Below are positions 1-9,623 of a DNA stretch of 64,000 bases, piece after piece. A model generated the notes under the pieces. The model had not been told where the DNA came from. It was given only the letters and a program-made list of their open reading frames with translations, and ran no database searches. The stretch is taken from the NCBI RefSeq assembly GCF_023631325.1, contig NZ_JALQDG010000033.1, positions 1 to 64,000 of the forward strand, written 5' to 3'. This DNA comes from Caballeronia sp. INDeC2 (GTDB taxonomy: Bacteria; Pseudomonadota; Gammaproteobacteria; Burkholderiales; Burkholderiaceae). The first letter of the stretch is position 1. Every line of letters starts with the position of its first letter. The translations under genes and the position numbers were made by a program.

Positions 1-121
<121 letters not shown>

Positions 122-136
122 GCCTCTCCCACCCCA

Positions 137-724
137 TCACATCCGAAACCGGTCTCGCGTCGTCACGTAATCGCTCGCTCCGAATCGCCCTACCGGAAAG
201 TAATGCTCCAGGCGCACGCGCCATGTGTCGATATCGATGAGCTCGTCACGCGCATGCAGCATCAGCACGCGGCCGATGAAGATGTGGCGGCTTGCCGTTT
301 CGAGCGTCTCCCACAACGCGCACTCGAACGCCACGGGCGCCTCGGCGATGCGCGGCGGCTTCACGCGCGTCGAGGCGAGCGCGGTGAATCCGACTTCGTC
401 GAGCTCGGAGACATCCGCGTCGAAGCGCTCGCCGCAGCGATGCATCTGCTGCGCGATGGCTTCATCGGCGAGATGCACGACGAACTCCTTTTCGCGCGGA
501 ACATTCACCGCCGTGTCCTTCAACGTGCCGTCCGCCAGCCGGTTGATGCTGATCATGACGATGGGCGGCTCTTCGCCCAGCATGTTGAACATCGAGAACG
601 GCGCGGCGTTCACGGTGCCGTCCACGCCGAGCGTGGTGACGAGCGCGATGGGCCGCGGCACGATGAGACTCGCCATCAGCTTGTAACGCTGGTACTCGGT
701 GATCGCTTCGAAATCGATTTCCAT
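137..724 (-). CDS. flavin reductase-like domain protein (DIM6/NTAB type)
   Basis: A 195-residue protein of the FMN-binding split-barrel flavin reductase-like family. The N-terminal part reads PRPIALVTT...NAAPFSMFN...PIVMISI, the usual FMN-binding core of this family, followed by a hydrophilic C-terminal third. Family members bind FMN and act as flavin reductases or small oxygenase partners, so a cytoplasmic redox role is likely; the substrate is unknown. It is the last gene of a three-gene operon, starting 1 base after the stop of the GntR regulator. The stop lies just 15 bases from the artefactual homopolymer, so anything further downstream in the operon is lost. Confidence 0.85.
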   Translation of the reverse strand: MEIDFEAITEYQRYKLMASLIVPRPIALVTTLGVDGTVNAAPFSMFNMLGEEPPIVMISINRLADGTLKDTAVNVPREKEFVVHLADEAIAQQMHRCGERFDADVSELDEVGFTALASTRVKPPRIAEAPVAFECALWETLETASRHIFIGRVLMLHARDELIDIDTWRVRLEHYFPVGRFGASDYVTTRDRFRM

Positions 725-725
725 G

Positions 726-1430
726 TCACTCCACTGCGGTTCGTTGCGCGGGATCGATGCCGAGCAGTTGCGCGAGGCCCTTTGCGCCCGGCATGCGCGA
801 TGTTTCGATGCGCGCCTCGAGGCTCTGCAGATGCGCCGTCATATGCGCGATCGCGCCCGCGGCATCGCGCGCTTCGAGACAATCGAGGATGGCGGTGTGC
901 TCGTCGTGCTCGCACGGCGCGTTGCCGACAGGCTCGTAAGCGCCGACGATCAGCGAGCAGCGCGAGATCAGTTCGCCGAGATAGCGTTCGAGGATCGCAT
1001 TGCCCGAGAGCGCCGCGATACGCAGATGAAACGCGCTCGCAAGCCGCGCCCACGATGGCTGGTCGAAGCGATGCATCGCCTCGTGTTCTTCGTCGAGCTG
1101 TGCGCGCAATATGGCGATATCGGCGGGGCTCGCACGCTCCGCCGCGAGTTCGACGAGCCCGCGCTCCACCGACCGCCGCGCCTCGAAGATCGCGCGCGTC
1201 TCCTCGCGCGTCGGCTGCGCGATCACCGCGCCCTTGTTCGGACGCAGCACGACAATGCCGTCGTACGCGAGCTTTTCCAGCGCGCGCCGCACGACCGCGC
1301 GGCCCACGCCGAACAGCGCGCATAGCTCCGGCTCGGGCAGTTTCGTGCCGGGCGTAAGCCTGCGATTCAGCACGCCTTCGAAGATCGACCGATATATGCG
1401 AGCGTCCGCGCTCTCGTGCCCGCTCTTCAT
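726..1430 (-). CDS. GntR-family (FadR subfamily, FCD domain) regulator
   Basis: A 234-residue regulator. The N-terminal winged helix (about residues 10-75) contains LPEPELCALFGVGRAVVRRAL, here with GVGRAVVRRAL where most relatives have GVSRTPVREAL. The C-terminal all-helical FCD domain (about 85-220) carries metal-type histidines in AFHLRIAALSGN and CEHDEHTAIL. It overlaps the upstream deacetylase-like gene by 4 bases (ATGA at 1427-1430), which fixes the start. Being inside the operon suggests that it controls the deacetylase and flavin reductase genes, possibly in response to a pathway metabolite. The effector is not known. Confidence 0.88.
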   Translation of the reverse strand: MKSGHESADARIYRSIFEGVLNRRLTPGTKLPEPELCALFGVGRAVVRRALEKLAYDGIVVLRPNKGAVIAQPTREETRAIFEARRSVERGLVELAAERASPADIAILRAQLDEEHEAMHRFDQPSWARLASAFHLRIAALSGNAILERYLGELISRCSLIVGAYEPVGNAPCEHDEHTAILDCLEARDAAGAIAHMTAHLQSLEARIETSRMPGAKGLAQLLGIDPAQRTAVE

Positions 1431-2344
1431 GCGGCCTGCGCCGGCATGGGCACGGCTTCTTCGACATGACGCGCAATCGCACCGGGCGTCGCGAGCCAGA
1501 TGTCCTCGCGCGCCGCCGCGATATGCGCGAGCGCACGCCGCAAATGCCGCAGCCGGTACGGCTGCCCGACGATATACGGATGCAGCGCGATGCCCATCAC
1601 GAGCGCCTGCGGCGTGCGCGCGCGCAGCGTCTGTTCGAGCATCTCGTCGAACTGATCGACGATCATGTCCGCGAAGTCGCGCATGTCCATGTGACGCGCC
1701 ATGATCATCGGCAGGTCGTTCAGCTCTTGCGGATAGGGAATCGACCAGAGCGGGCCGCCGCGCGTGTTCATGCGCACGGGCCGGTCGTCGTGACACCAGT
1801 TGAGCGTGTAGCGAAAACCCGCTTCGGCGAGCAGATCCGGCGTGCGATGCGATTCGGAGATCCACGGCGAGAGCCATCCCGAAGGCGCTGCGCCGGAACG
1901 TTCGAGCATGCGCGCGCGGCAGTGCGCGAGCAGCGCGCGTTCGCCGTCTTCGTCGAGATCGCTTTGACGCTGGGCGTTCGTGTGACCATGCGCGATGAGT
2001 TCGTCGCCACGCGCGGCGCATGCTTCGACGAGCGCGGGACAGTGATCGTAGAGCGACGTATTGATGAGCGTGCCCGCGGGCAGATCGAGCGCATCGAACA
2101 GTTCGATGCAGCGCCACGCGCCCACGCGATTGCCGTACTCGCGCCAACTGTAATTGAGCACGTCGGGATGCGGCGACAGCGGCCCGAGCGCCGCGCCCAG
2201 CCCTGCGCCGAACGCGAAGTGTTCGAGGTTGAAGCCGAGATAGACCGCGAGGCCCGCGCCGTTCGGCCATCGATAACCATCGCTTTCGTGTATCGGCCGA
2301 TAGTCGAAGCGTCCATGCGTCTTCAACGGAGCGAAGTCGTTCAT
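1427..2344 (-). CDS. PuuE/allantoinase-like polysaccharide deacetylase-fold hydrolase
   Basis: A 305-residue NodB/CE4-fold protein resembling the PuuE-type (metal-independent allantoinase) branch rather than cell-wall deacetylases. It has no signal peptide. Recognisable segments are the N-terminal RWPNGAGLAVYLGFNLEH, the YGNRVGAWR segment shared with PuuE, GDELIAHGHTNAQ and GIALHPYIVGQPYR. PuuE opens the ring of allantoin in the cytoplasm; a cyclic ureide or related amide is the best substrate guess. First gene of an operon with the GntR and flavin reductase-like genes. The purine/ureide theme of the region (BMP importer, HpxXYZ-like enzymes about 10 kb away) supports the reading, but specificity is unproven. 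Confidence 0.8.
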   Translation of the reverse strand: MNDFAPLKTHGRFDYRPIHESDGYRWPNGAGLAVYLGFNLEHFAFGAGLGAALGPLSPHPDVLNYSWREYGNRVGAWRCIELFDALDLPAGTLINTSLYDHCPALVEACAARGDELIAHGHTNAQRQSDLDEDGERALLAHCRARMLERSGAAPSGWLSPWISESHRTPDLLAEAGFRYTLNWCHDDRPVRMNTRGGPLWSIPYPQELNDLPMIMARHMDMRDFADMIVDQFDEMLEQTLRARTPQALVMGIALHPYIVGQPYRLRHLRRALAHIAAAREDIWLATPGAIARHVEEAVPMPAQAA

Positions 2345-2615
2345 TGTCGAATGTGATGAACCGGTTTGGTTAGGTCATGCCCCAAGGCGGACGTGATCCG
2401 CACCTCGATTGCACACGTCAGGCATTCGCGGATGCCGACGATCGAGGTCCGCGATCGTGTGCAATATGCGCGCCAATTCGTCGACACCTGTTGTCAGCGC
2501 ACGTTGCAGCGTTGGTCGTCGCCCGTATCGACCGTGACGCCGGACACCAATGGCATATGTCTTGCAATGGCTTGCCCGCTGCATTCCATCAGCGTCTTCA
2601 ACAGGACAAGCCTTC

Positions 2616-3671
2616 ATGGTTCAACCGGCATCCACGGTGGTTCGAGCGAGCCCCGCCGATATCGAGCTCGTGCATGTTTCGAAGCGCTATGGCGATGCGC
2701 TCGCCGTCGACGCCATCGACCTGCGCATTCCCGGCGGCGCGTACTGCTGTCTGCTCGGGCCTTCCGGTTGCGGCAAGACGTCGACCTTGCGCATGATCGC
2801 GGGCCACGAGTGGGTATCAGAAGGCGATGTGCTGATCGGCGGGCGCAACGTCACGCGCGAACAGCCGGTCGCGCGCGGCACGGCGATGGTGTTTCAGAGC
2901 TACGCGCTCTTCCCGCATCTCTCGGCGCTCGACAACGTCGCGTTCAGCCTCAAGGTGCGCGGCGTCGCGAAGGAAGCGCGACGGACGCGCGCGGGCGAAC
3001 TGCTGGAACTCGTCGCGATGTCGGCCTACGCGAATCGCAAGCCCGCGCAACTGTCCGGCGGGCAGCAGCAGCGCGTGGCGCTTGCGCGCGCCCTGCTCAA
3101 CGAGCCACGCTGCCTCTTGCTCGACGAGCCTCTCTCCGCACTCGATCCGTTTCTGCGCGTGCAGATGCGCGCCGAGCTCAAGCGCTGGCAGAAGGAACTC
3201 GGCATCACCTTCGTGCATGTCACGCATTCGCAGGAGGAAGCGATGGCGCTCGCGGATCTCGTCGTCGTGATGAGTCACGGTCATATCGAGCAGAGCGGCA
3301 CGCCTTTCGACGTGTTCAACCGGCCGCGCACGGAATTCGTCGCGCGCTTTCTGGGGGGTCATAACGTGCTCGGCTCGAACGGGCGGCTCTTCACGGTGCG
3401 CGCGGATCATCTGCGCATCGCGCCGCAGGGCGTCGCGCCCGGCACGAGCGCGGGCGAAGGCGGCCTGCTGCGCATCGGCGGACTCGCATGCACGGTGCGC
3501 GAAGCCGAATATCAAGGCACGCATCTGCGCATGACGCTCGATCCGCTCGACGGCTCTCCCGAGCTCGTCTCGATGATCAGCGACGCCGACTACGACGCGC
3601 AACGCGCCGGCCCCGGCGCGCGCGTGACGGTGTGGTGGGACGAACAGAACGCGCATCCGCTCGCCGCGTGA
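2616..3671 (+). CDS. ABC transporter ATP-binding protein, spermidine/putrescine (PotA-like) class
   Basis: A 351-residue ATPase. Walker A is GPSGCGKTS, the Q-loop FQSYALFPH, the signature LSGGQQQR, Walker [12 protein letters not shown] and the switch histidine THSQEE. The ~110-residue C-terminal extension is the OB-like TOBE domain typical of PotA/FbpC-type importers. ATG 2616 is preferred over an in-frame ATG at 2550 because AGGA lies 9 bases upstream and homology begins shortly after. It energises the importer encoded by the next three genes. It is divergent from the deacetylase operon; the ~270-bp gap between them shows no clear operator. Confidence 0.9.
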   Translation: MVQPASTVVRASPADIELVHVSKRYGDALAVDAIDLRIPGGAYCCLLGPSGCGKTSTLRMIAGHEWVSEGDVLIGGRNVTREQPVARGTAMVFQSYALFPHLSALDNVAFSLKVRGVAKEARRTRAGELLELVAMSAYANRKPAQLSGGQQQRVALARALLNEPRCLLLDEPLSALDPFLRVQMRAELKRWQKELGITFVHVTHSQEEAMALADLVVVMSHGHIEQSGTPFDVFNRPRTEFVARFLGGHNVLGSNGRLFTVRADHLRIAPQGVAPGTSAGEGGLLRIGGLACTVREAEYQGTHLRMTLDPLDGSPELVSMISDADYDAQRAGPGARVTVWWDEQNAHPLAA

Positions 3672-3708
3672 AATCAGGCATTCACAACTTTAAATTCGAG
3701 GAGAGTCC

Positions 3709-4998
3709 ATGAACGACGAACAAGCCAACGCACGCGAAGCAGACACCACGAACGCAGGCATGTCACGCCGCACGTTCATCAAGGGCGCGGTAGCGGCGGC
3801 GGGCATCGCCGGGTTTCCGTATGTGCACGCGCAGGAGAAGATCACGCTGCGCTATCTCGGCACCGCGGTGAACCAGAGCGCGGAGATCGCGAAGAAGTTC
3901 AAGGAAGATACGGGCATCGAGATTCAATACATTCCCGTCACGACCGACGATGTGACCAAGCGCATCATCACGCAGCCCAATTCGTTCGATATCGTCGACA
4001 CCGAATACTTCTCGCTCAAGAAGCTGATTCCGGCGGGCACGCTCGCGGGCATGGACGCGAAGCGCATCAAGCTCGCGGACAAGATCACGCCCGTCTTGAC
4101 CCAAGGCGAGGTGAACGGCAAGAAGATCGGCGATCAGGGCACGGCGCCGAAGAAGGTGATGTTCCTCAAGGGCGCGCGCTCGACCGAGTTCAGCACGACA
4201 CCGACCGAATGGATGACGCTCATCCCCACGACGTATAACGCGGACACGCTCGGCATCCGCCCCGATCTGATCTCACGGCCTGTGACGACATGGGCGGACC
4301 TGCTCGATCCGCAGTTCAAGGGCAAGGCGGCGCTGCTCAACATTCCGGCCATCGGCATCATGGATGCGGCGATGGCGATCGAGGCGACCGGTCACGTCAA
4401 GTACGGCGACAAGGGCAACATGACGAAGGCGGAGATCGATCAGACCATCAAGGTGCTGATCGAAGCGAAGCGCGCCGGACAGTTCCGCGCGTTCTGGCGC
4501 GACTTCAACGAGAGCGTGAACCTGATGGCCTCGGGTGAAGTGGTGATCCAGTCGATGTGGTCGCCCGCCGTCACCAAGGTCCGCACGATGGGCATCGCGT
4601 GCAAGTTCCAGCCGCTCAAGGAAGGCTATCGCTCGTGGGCCTCGGGCTTCGGTTTTCCCCGCTCGCTGCAAGGCAAGAAGCTCGATGCCGCGTATGAATT
4701 CGTCAACTGGTTCCAGGACGGCTGGGCAGGCGCGTATCTGATGCGTCAGGGCTATTACCCCGGCGTGACCGAAACGGCCAAGTCACACATGCAGGCCTAC
4801 GAGTGGGACTACTGGATGGAAGGCAAGCCCGCCGCGCAGGACATCAAGGCGCCCGACGGCCAGTTGCTCGAAAAGGCCGGCACCGTGCGCGACGGCGGAT
4901 CGTACAACCAGCGCATGGGCGCGATCGCCTGCTGGAACGCGGTGATGGACGAGAACATCTACATGGTCCAGAAATGGAACGAGTTCATCGCCGCATAA
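3709..4998 (+). CDS. Tat-exported extracellular solute-binding protein (PotD-like)
   Basis: A 429-residue periplasmic binding protein. The N-terminus carries a twin-arginine signal, SRRTFIKG, about residue 20, followed by an Ala-rich hydrophobic stretch and VHA cleavage site, so it is exported folded. The mature part has the class II polyamine/iron-type binding fold: LRYLGTAVN, a central hinge around WMTLIPTTYN, and GEVVIQSMWSPAV. The PotD relationship suggests a cationic amine or amino-acid-like ligand, which cannot be read from the sequence. It follows the ATPase by 37 bases with a GAGGAG ribosome site and precedes both permeases. Confidence 0.88.
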   Translation: MNDEQANAREADTTNAGMSRRTFIKGAVAAAGIAGFPYVHAQEKITLRYLGTAVNQSAEIAKKFKEDTGIEIQYIPVTTDDVTKRIITQPNSFDIVDTEYFSLKKLIPAGTLAGMDAKRIKLADKITPVLTQGEVNGKKIGDQGTAPKKVMFLKGARSTEFSTTPTEWMTLIPTTYNADTLGIRPDLISRPVTTWADLLDPQFKGKAALLNIPAIGIMDAAMAIEATGHVKYGDKGNMTKAEIDQTIKVLIEAKRAGQFRAFWRDFNESVNLMASGEVVIQSMWSPAVTKVRTMGIACKFQPLKEGYRSWASGFGFPRSLQGKKLDAAYEFVNWFQDGWAGAYLMRQGYYPGVTETAKSHMQAYEWDYWMEGKPAAQDIKAPDGQLLEKAGTVRDGGSYNQRMGAIACWNAVMDENIYMVQKWNEFIAA

Positions 4999-5014
4999 CG
5001 GAGCGCCGCTCACG

Positions 5015-5929
5015 ATGGCTTCGGTCGAATATCTCCAGCCGGCGAAGCAAACGCCGGTGCGTCACCGTCGCGTGAGTGCGTGGCTGCAAGCGACGCCGCT
5101 CACGCTGACCTTCCTGCTGTTCTTCATCGTGCCGCTCGTGATCACGCTGATCGTGAGCTTCTGGGACTTCAACGAATATCAGATCATCCCGGCCTTCACG
5201 CTGAAGAACTACGCGGCGATCTTCGACGGCTGCGGTTCCTTCACGGACGTCTGCGTGACCTTCAAGACGTACTGGTCGACGCTCAGGTTCTGCGCGATCG
5301 TGTGGGCGGTGACGCTCGCGCTCGGCTTCACGATCGCGTATTTCCTCGCCTTTCACGTGCGCACGACCGCAATGCAGACCGTGCTGTTCCTCGTCTGCAC
5401 CATTCCGTTCTGGACCTCGAACGTGATCCGCATGATCTCGTGGATTCCGCTTCTCGGGCGCAACGGACTCGTGAATCAGGCGCTGATGTCGGCGCATCTC
5501 GTCGACCGGCCGATCGAATGGCTGCTGTACTCGAACTTCTCGGTCGTGCTCGCGTTCGTGCATCTCTACACGTTCTTCATGATCGTGCCGATCTTCAACG
5601 CGATGATGCGCATCGATCGTGCTTTGCTCGAAGCCGCGCGCGATGCCGGCGCGAGCGGCTGGCAAGTGATTCGCGACGTGGTGTTGCCGCTATCGAAGAC
5701 GGGCATCGTGATCGGCTCGATCTTCGTCGTGACCATCGTGATGGGCGACTTCCTCACCGTGGGCGTGATGGGCGGACAGCAGATCGCGTCGGTCGGCAAG
5801 ATCATTCAGGTGCAGACCGGCTATCTGCAGTTTCCCGCCGCGGCGGCCAACGCGATCATCCTGCTCGCCGTCGTGCTGATGATCGTGTGGGCGCTCACGC
5901 GCGTCGTCGATATTAGAAAGGAGCTGTGA
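5015..5929 (+). CDS. ABC transporter permease (PotB-like)
   Basis: A 304-residue inner-membrane permease with about six hydrophobic helices, the first at TLTFLLFFIVPLVITLIVSF. The cytoplasmic coupling loop EAARDAGASGWQVIRDVVLPLSKTG contains the conserved EAA-x3-G signature that docks on the ATPase. It begins 16 bases after the binding-protein stop and ends 1 base before the second permease, so the four importer genes form one transcription unit. Ligand specificity is set by the binding protein. Confidence 0.9.
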   Translation: MASVEYLQPAKQTPVRHRRVSAWLQATPLTLTFLLFFIVPLVITLIVSFWDFNEYQIIPAFTLKNYAAIFDGCGSFTDVCVTFKTYWSTLRFCAIVWAVTLALGFTIAYFLAFHVRTTAMQTVLFLVCTIPFWTSNVIRMISWIPLLGRNGLVNQALMSAHLVDRPIEWLLYSNFSVVLAFVHLYTFFMIVPIFNAMMRIDRALLEAARDAGASGWQVIRDVVLPLSKTGIVIGSIFVVTIVMGDFLTVGVMGGQQIASVGKIIQVQTGYLQFPAAAANAIILLAVVLMIVWALTRVVDIRKEL

Positions 5930-5930
5930 C

Positions 5931-6827
5931 ATGGCGGGTGCAATCGCGCATCGCGAACATCGGCCCGCGAGCTTCTACTGGCTCGCGCTCGTCTTCGCCC
6001 TCTTCGTGCTGTTCCTGTACGGACCGGTCATCACGATCTTCATCTTGTCATTCCAGGGTCCGGAAGGCGGTCTCACCTTCCCGATGCGCGGCGTCTCCCT
6101 GCACTGGTTCGCCGTCTTGCGCGACGGCGTCGGCGATATCGACATCTGGGCCGCGTTCGGACGCTCCGTGAAGCTCGCGCTCACGGTGACGGTTTTGACC
6201 GTGCTGTTCTCGCTAAGCGCGGGCCTTGCGTTCAGGCGGCGCTTTCGCGGCGATACGGCCGTGTTCTATGTCTCCGTGGCGAGCCTCATCATGCCGTCGA
6301 TCATCGTGTCGCTCGGTATCGGCCTCACCTTTCGTCTGCTCGACACGCTCATCAAATATCTGGCGAACGAATGGGGCTTCCAGTCGTTCGCGGATGGCTG
6401 GACCACGTCGATGGGTCTCTTCACTTCGGCGCTCGGCGCGCATCTCACGTGGACGCTGCCGTTCGGCTTGCTCGTGATGTTCGCGGTCTTCAACCGTTTC
6501 AATCCGGCGTACGAGGAAGCGGCGCGCGATCTCGGCGCTTCGCCGTGGCAGTCGTTCAAGCATGTGGTGCTGCCGATCATCGGGCCTTCCGTGATCGGTG
6601 TAGGCATGTTCGGCTTCACGCTGTCGTGGGATGAAATCGCGCGAACGTCGCAGGCGATCGGCGATCAGAACACGCTGCCGCTCGAATTGCAGGGCTTGAC
6701 GACATCGGTGACGACGCCCGTCATCTACGCGCTCGGCACGATGACCACGCTGATGTCGCTTGCGGTGATGGTCGGCGGCTTGTTGATCGTGAGATCGATT
6801 GCCAGGCGTCGAAAGCTCGCCGACTGA
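5931..6827 (+). CDS. ABC transporter permease (PotC-like)
   Basis: A 298-residue inner-membrane permease, partner of the preceding one. Helix 1 is WLALVFALFVLFLYGPVITIFIL. The EAA loop is YEEAARDLGASPWQSFKHVVLPIIGPS. A strong AGGAG site lies just upstream of ATG 5931, inside the end of the previous gene, indicating translational coupling. It is the last gene of the importer operon; a convergent TetR gene begins 6 bases beyond its stop. Confidence 0.9.
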   Translation: MAGAIAHREHRPASFYWLALVFALFVLFLYGPVITIFILSFQGPEGGLTFPMRGVSLHWFAVLRDGVGDIDIWAAFGRSVKLALTVTVLTVLFSLSAGLAFRRRFRGDTAVFYVSVASLIMPSIIVSLGIGLTFRLLDTLIKYLANEWGFQSFADGWTTSMGLFTSALGAHLTWTLPFGLLVMFAVFNRFNPAYEEAARDLGASPWQSFKHVVLPIIGPSVIGVGMFGFTLSWDEIARTSQAIGDQNTLPLELQGLTTSVTTPVIYALGTMTTLMSLAVMVGGLLIVRSIARRRKLAD

Positions 6828-6833
6828 AGCGCC

Positions 6834-7526
6834 CTACGTCAGTTCGAGCACGCGCTCTCCGGCGAGAAACGCGCGCACCAGTTCATGCGCCTGCGTCTTG
6901 TGCGCGGCCTGCCATGAGGGCGAGAGCATGTCGGTATCGAACATCCGCGAGATCGTGTACGCGTTCGACTTGTGAAAATAGGCGAGGCTCACGAGCGTCA
7001 CGTACAAATGCAGCGGATCGATGCCGCGACGCAAGGTGCCTGCGGTCTCGCCGCGCCGGATCAGCGTGCGCAGCTTGTCGAGCACGGGCGACGACATCGC
7101 CTGGATCACTTTCGAGCGCTTCAGAAAGCGCGCGCGATTCAGGTTCTCCCATGACAGCAGACACAGCAATTCCGGATGCGCCGAGAAATGGCCTTCGGTG
7201 AAGTCGTAGAGTTGTAGAATGCCGGCCGCGGGATCGACGGTGCGCACGTCGAGCGTCACCGCGAGTTCCGCTTCGCGCAGCCGCGCGAGCACATGTTCGA
7301 GCACTTCGACATACAGCGCTTCCTTGCCGCCGAAGTAGTGATAGATCATGCGGATATTCACCTTCGCGCGGCTCGCGATCGTCTCGACGCGCGCGCCGCT
7401 GAAGCCCTTGTCCGCGAACTCGCGGATCGCGATCCTGAAGATGCGCTCGCGCGTTTTCGCGGCGAGCTGCTGGCGGCGCGTGGGTTCGTCTTTCTTGTTC
7501 TTCGCGGAAACAGCGGTACGTGGCAT
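6834..7526 (-). CDS. TetR/AcrR-family transcriptional regulator
   Basis: A 230-residue regulator. Residues about 22-68 form the TetR helix-turn-helix: RERIFRIAIREFADKGFSG, VETIASRAKVNIRMIYHYFGGKEALY. The C-terminal helical domain (about 90-220) would bind the inducer. The gene sits between the polyamine-type importer (convergent) and the BMP-type importer (same strand, downstream), so either could be its target. No clean TetR operator was found near its start. Family assignment is firm; ligand and regulon are unknown. Confidence 0.88.
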   Translation of the reverse strand: MPRTAVSAKNKKDEPTRRQQLAAKTRERIFRIAIREFADKGFSGARVETIASRAKVNIRMIYHYFGGKEALYVEVLEHVLARLREAELAVTLDVRTVDPAAGILQLYDFTEGHFSAHPELLCLLSWENLNRARFLKRSKVIQAMSSPVLDKLRTLIRRGETAGTLRRGIDPLHLYVTLVSLAYFHKSNAYTISRMFDTDMLSPSWQAAHKTQAHELVRAFLAGERVLELT

Positions 7527-7590
7527 GAATTCGATCGATGAGTTGAACGCGGCGCGACGAACACGATGGTACTCCGTCGCACCGCCGCCG

Positions 7591-8508
7591 CTAGCGTTTG
7601 AAGGGCTGCGTGAGCGCGGGCGGCGCGGTCTGCCGGCCGATCAGGCCCGCTACCGCGATCAGCGCGAGCAAGTACGGCAGCATGATGAGCAACGCCGTCG
7701 GCACGTGCAGGCCGAACATCGGCAACTGAAACTGCATGGCGGTGGCCGCGCCGAACAGCAGACATGCGAGCGCCGTGCGGCCGATCTTCCAGTTGCCGAA
7801 GATGATCGCCGCAATCGCGAGATAACCCGTGCCGTTGGTCATGCCTTCGGTAAACGTATGAATATCGCCGATGGAAATGAAGCATCCCGCCGCCGCCGAC
7901 ATCACGCCCGAGAACAGCACCGCGCCGTAGCGAATGCGCGCGACGGGCAGCCCCGACTGATCGACCGCGCGCGGCGCGACGCCCGTTGCATGCAGCGCGA
8001 CGCCGAGCGCCGTGCGGCGCATGACGACCGATGTAGCGAGCAGCACCGCGAGCCCCGCATAGAGCAGCCACACTTGCCCGAATACCGGTTCGCCGATCAG
8101 CGGCAATGTGCCGAGCACGGGCGGCGACCAGTGCGCGAGTCCCGGAATCGCGGCGCTCGATCGTTCGCCGAAGATCTCGCGATAAGCGAGCGTCGTGCCG
8201 CCGAGCGCGAGAATATTGATGCCGATGCCCGTCACGATCTGGTTCGCGCGCAAGGTCACGCTCAGGAACGCTTGCAGCAGCGCGAGCGGAATCACGCCGA
8301 GCATGCCGCACAAGAGGCCGATCGTCGGATTGCCGGTGAGCCACGAAAACGTCGCGCCGAGAAACGCGCCGGTGAGCATCATGCCTTCGACGCTCATGTT
8401 GAGCACGCCCGCGCGCTCGCTCACGAGCTCGCCGGTTGCGGCAAGCATCATCGGCGCGCAAAGGCGGATCGATGCGCCCGCGAAGACCGCGAGAAGTTCG
8501 AGATTCAT
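7591..8508 (-). CDS. ABC transporter permease, BMP/nucleoside-type (second permease)
   Basis: A 305-residue branched-chain-permease-family (BPD_transp_2) membrane protein. Multiple hydrophobic helices are evident, with characteristic segments ERAGVLNMSVEGMMLTGAFLG near the N-terminus and GIGINILALGGT in the middle, which are typical of NupQ/YufQ-type nucleoside or purine permeases. It overlaps the stop of the first permease by 4 bases (ATGA), so it is the last gene of the four-gene importer operon starting at 12210. Confidence 0.88.
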   Translation of the reverse strand: MNLELLAVFAGASIRLCAPMMLAATGELVSERAGVLNMSVEGMMLTGAFLGATFSWLTGNPTIGLLCGMLGVIPLALLQAFLSVTLRANQIVTGIGINILALGGTTLAYREIFGERSSAAIPGLAHWSPPVLGTLPLIGEPVFGQVWLLYAGLAVLLATSVVMRRTALGVALHATGVAPRAVDQSGLPVARIRYGAVLFSGVMSAAAGCFISIGDIHTFTEGMTNGTGYLAIAAIIFGNWKIGRTALACLLFGAATAMQFQLPMFGLHVPTALLIMLPYLLALIAVAGLIGRQTAPPALTQPFKR

Positions 8509-9623
8509 CGCCGTGCTTCTCCCTTATCGAGCCACAACGCGCCGCCCGCCAGCGCGATCGTGACGATGCCCTGCACGATCAGCACGAGCGCCGACGGCAC
8601 CTGTGCGACCATCTCCATGTTGATTCCGCCCGAGCGCAGAAAGCCGAACAGCAGCGCCGCGGCGAACACGCCGGTGATCGACCCGCGCGCGAGCAGGCCG
8701 ACGACGAGCCCATCGAAACCATAGCCCGACGAGAAGCCCGCCTTGAGCGAGTATTGATCGCCTTGCAGCATCAGCGCGCCGGCGAGTCCGCTGAACGCGC
8801 CCGCGAGCGCGAGCGCGCCGACCAGCGACGACGTGATCGGCAAGCCAGCGCGTTTCGCAGCCATGGCATTCAGCCCGGCGGCGCGCAGCGCGAGACCGAA
8901 GCGCGTGCGCGCGAGCAGGATCGCGGATGCAACCGCGAGCACGATCGTCACCGGCAAGCCGATGTTCAGATTCATGCCGCTCGCGGCGAGGATCGCGGGC
9001 AGCTTGGTCGGATCGGCGATTTCGAGCGACTCGGGCAAGGTGGCGCCGGTCGTCATCGGCTGGCGCAGCAGCGCTTCACTTTGCACGCACCAATAAAGCA
9101 GCCACACCGCGATGAACGAGAGCAGCAACGTGCTGATGACTTCGTTGGTGCCGGCCTTCGCCTTCAGCACGCCGGGCACGCCGCCCCATACCGCGCCCGC
9201 CGCGGCCGCGCACAGCATCGGCACGATGAACGACATACCGAAGGGCAGATGCGCGCAACCGCCGTAGAGACTCATCGCGGTCGCGACGATGCCGCCGATC
9301 GCGAGCTGCCCTTCTCCGCCGACATTCGTGAGCTTCGCGCGGTTCGCGACGACGAAACCCGTGCCGACGAGCGCGAACGCAAGGGCGCGATTGACCGACG
9401 CGCCGATTGCGTAAGGCGAGCCCCATGCGCCATCGGCGAAGGCGGCGAGCGCTTCGGCGATGGAAACGTGCATCAGCGCGATCAAGGCGAGCGCGGCGAG
9501 CATCGCGAACGCGACGGCCGCCCCTATCACGCATGCCACGCGCAATTGCGGCCAGCGCGCGCGCAGGCGTTGCGTGCGATGCGCGGACGCGAGCGGTGTT
9601 TGCAGCTTCATATGCGGATTCAT
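8505..9623 (-). CDS. ABC transporter permease, BMP/nucleoside-type (first permease)
   Basis: A 372-residue BPD_transp_2 permease of the NupP/YufP type. It has an N-terminal arginine-rich cytoplasmic tail, a first helix around VACVIGAAVAFAMLAALALIA, and the conserved segment FVVANRAKLTNVGGEGQLAIGG. The ATG at 9623 overlaps the ATPase stop in an ATGA junction, which decides the start against longer frames. Together with the adjacent permease it forms the translocation pore of the BMP-dependent importer. Confidence 0.88.
   Translation of the reverse strand: MNPHMKLQTPLASAHRTQRLRARWPQLRVACVIGAAVAFAMLAALALIALMHVSIAEALAAFADGAWGSPYAIGASVNRALAFALVGTGFVVANRAKLTNVGGEGQLAIGGIVATAMSLYGGCAHLPFGMSFIVPMLCAAAAGAVWGGVPGVLKAKAGTNEVISTLLLSFIAVWLLYWCVQSEALLRQPMTTGATLPESLEIADPTKLPAILAASGMNLNIGLPVTIVLAVASAILLARTRFGLALRAAGLNAMAAKRAGLPITSSLVGALALAGAFSGLAGALMLQGDQYSLKAGFSSGYGFDGLVVGLLARGSITGVFAAALLFGFLRSGGINMEMVAQVPSALVLIVQGIVTIALAGGALWLDKGEARR

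Noticed and set aside
7527-7590. regulatory palindrome between the TetR gene and the BMP importer
   Set aside because: No inverted repeat convincing enough to call.
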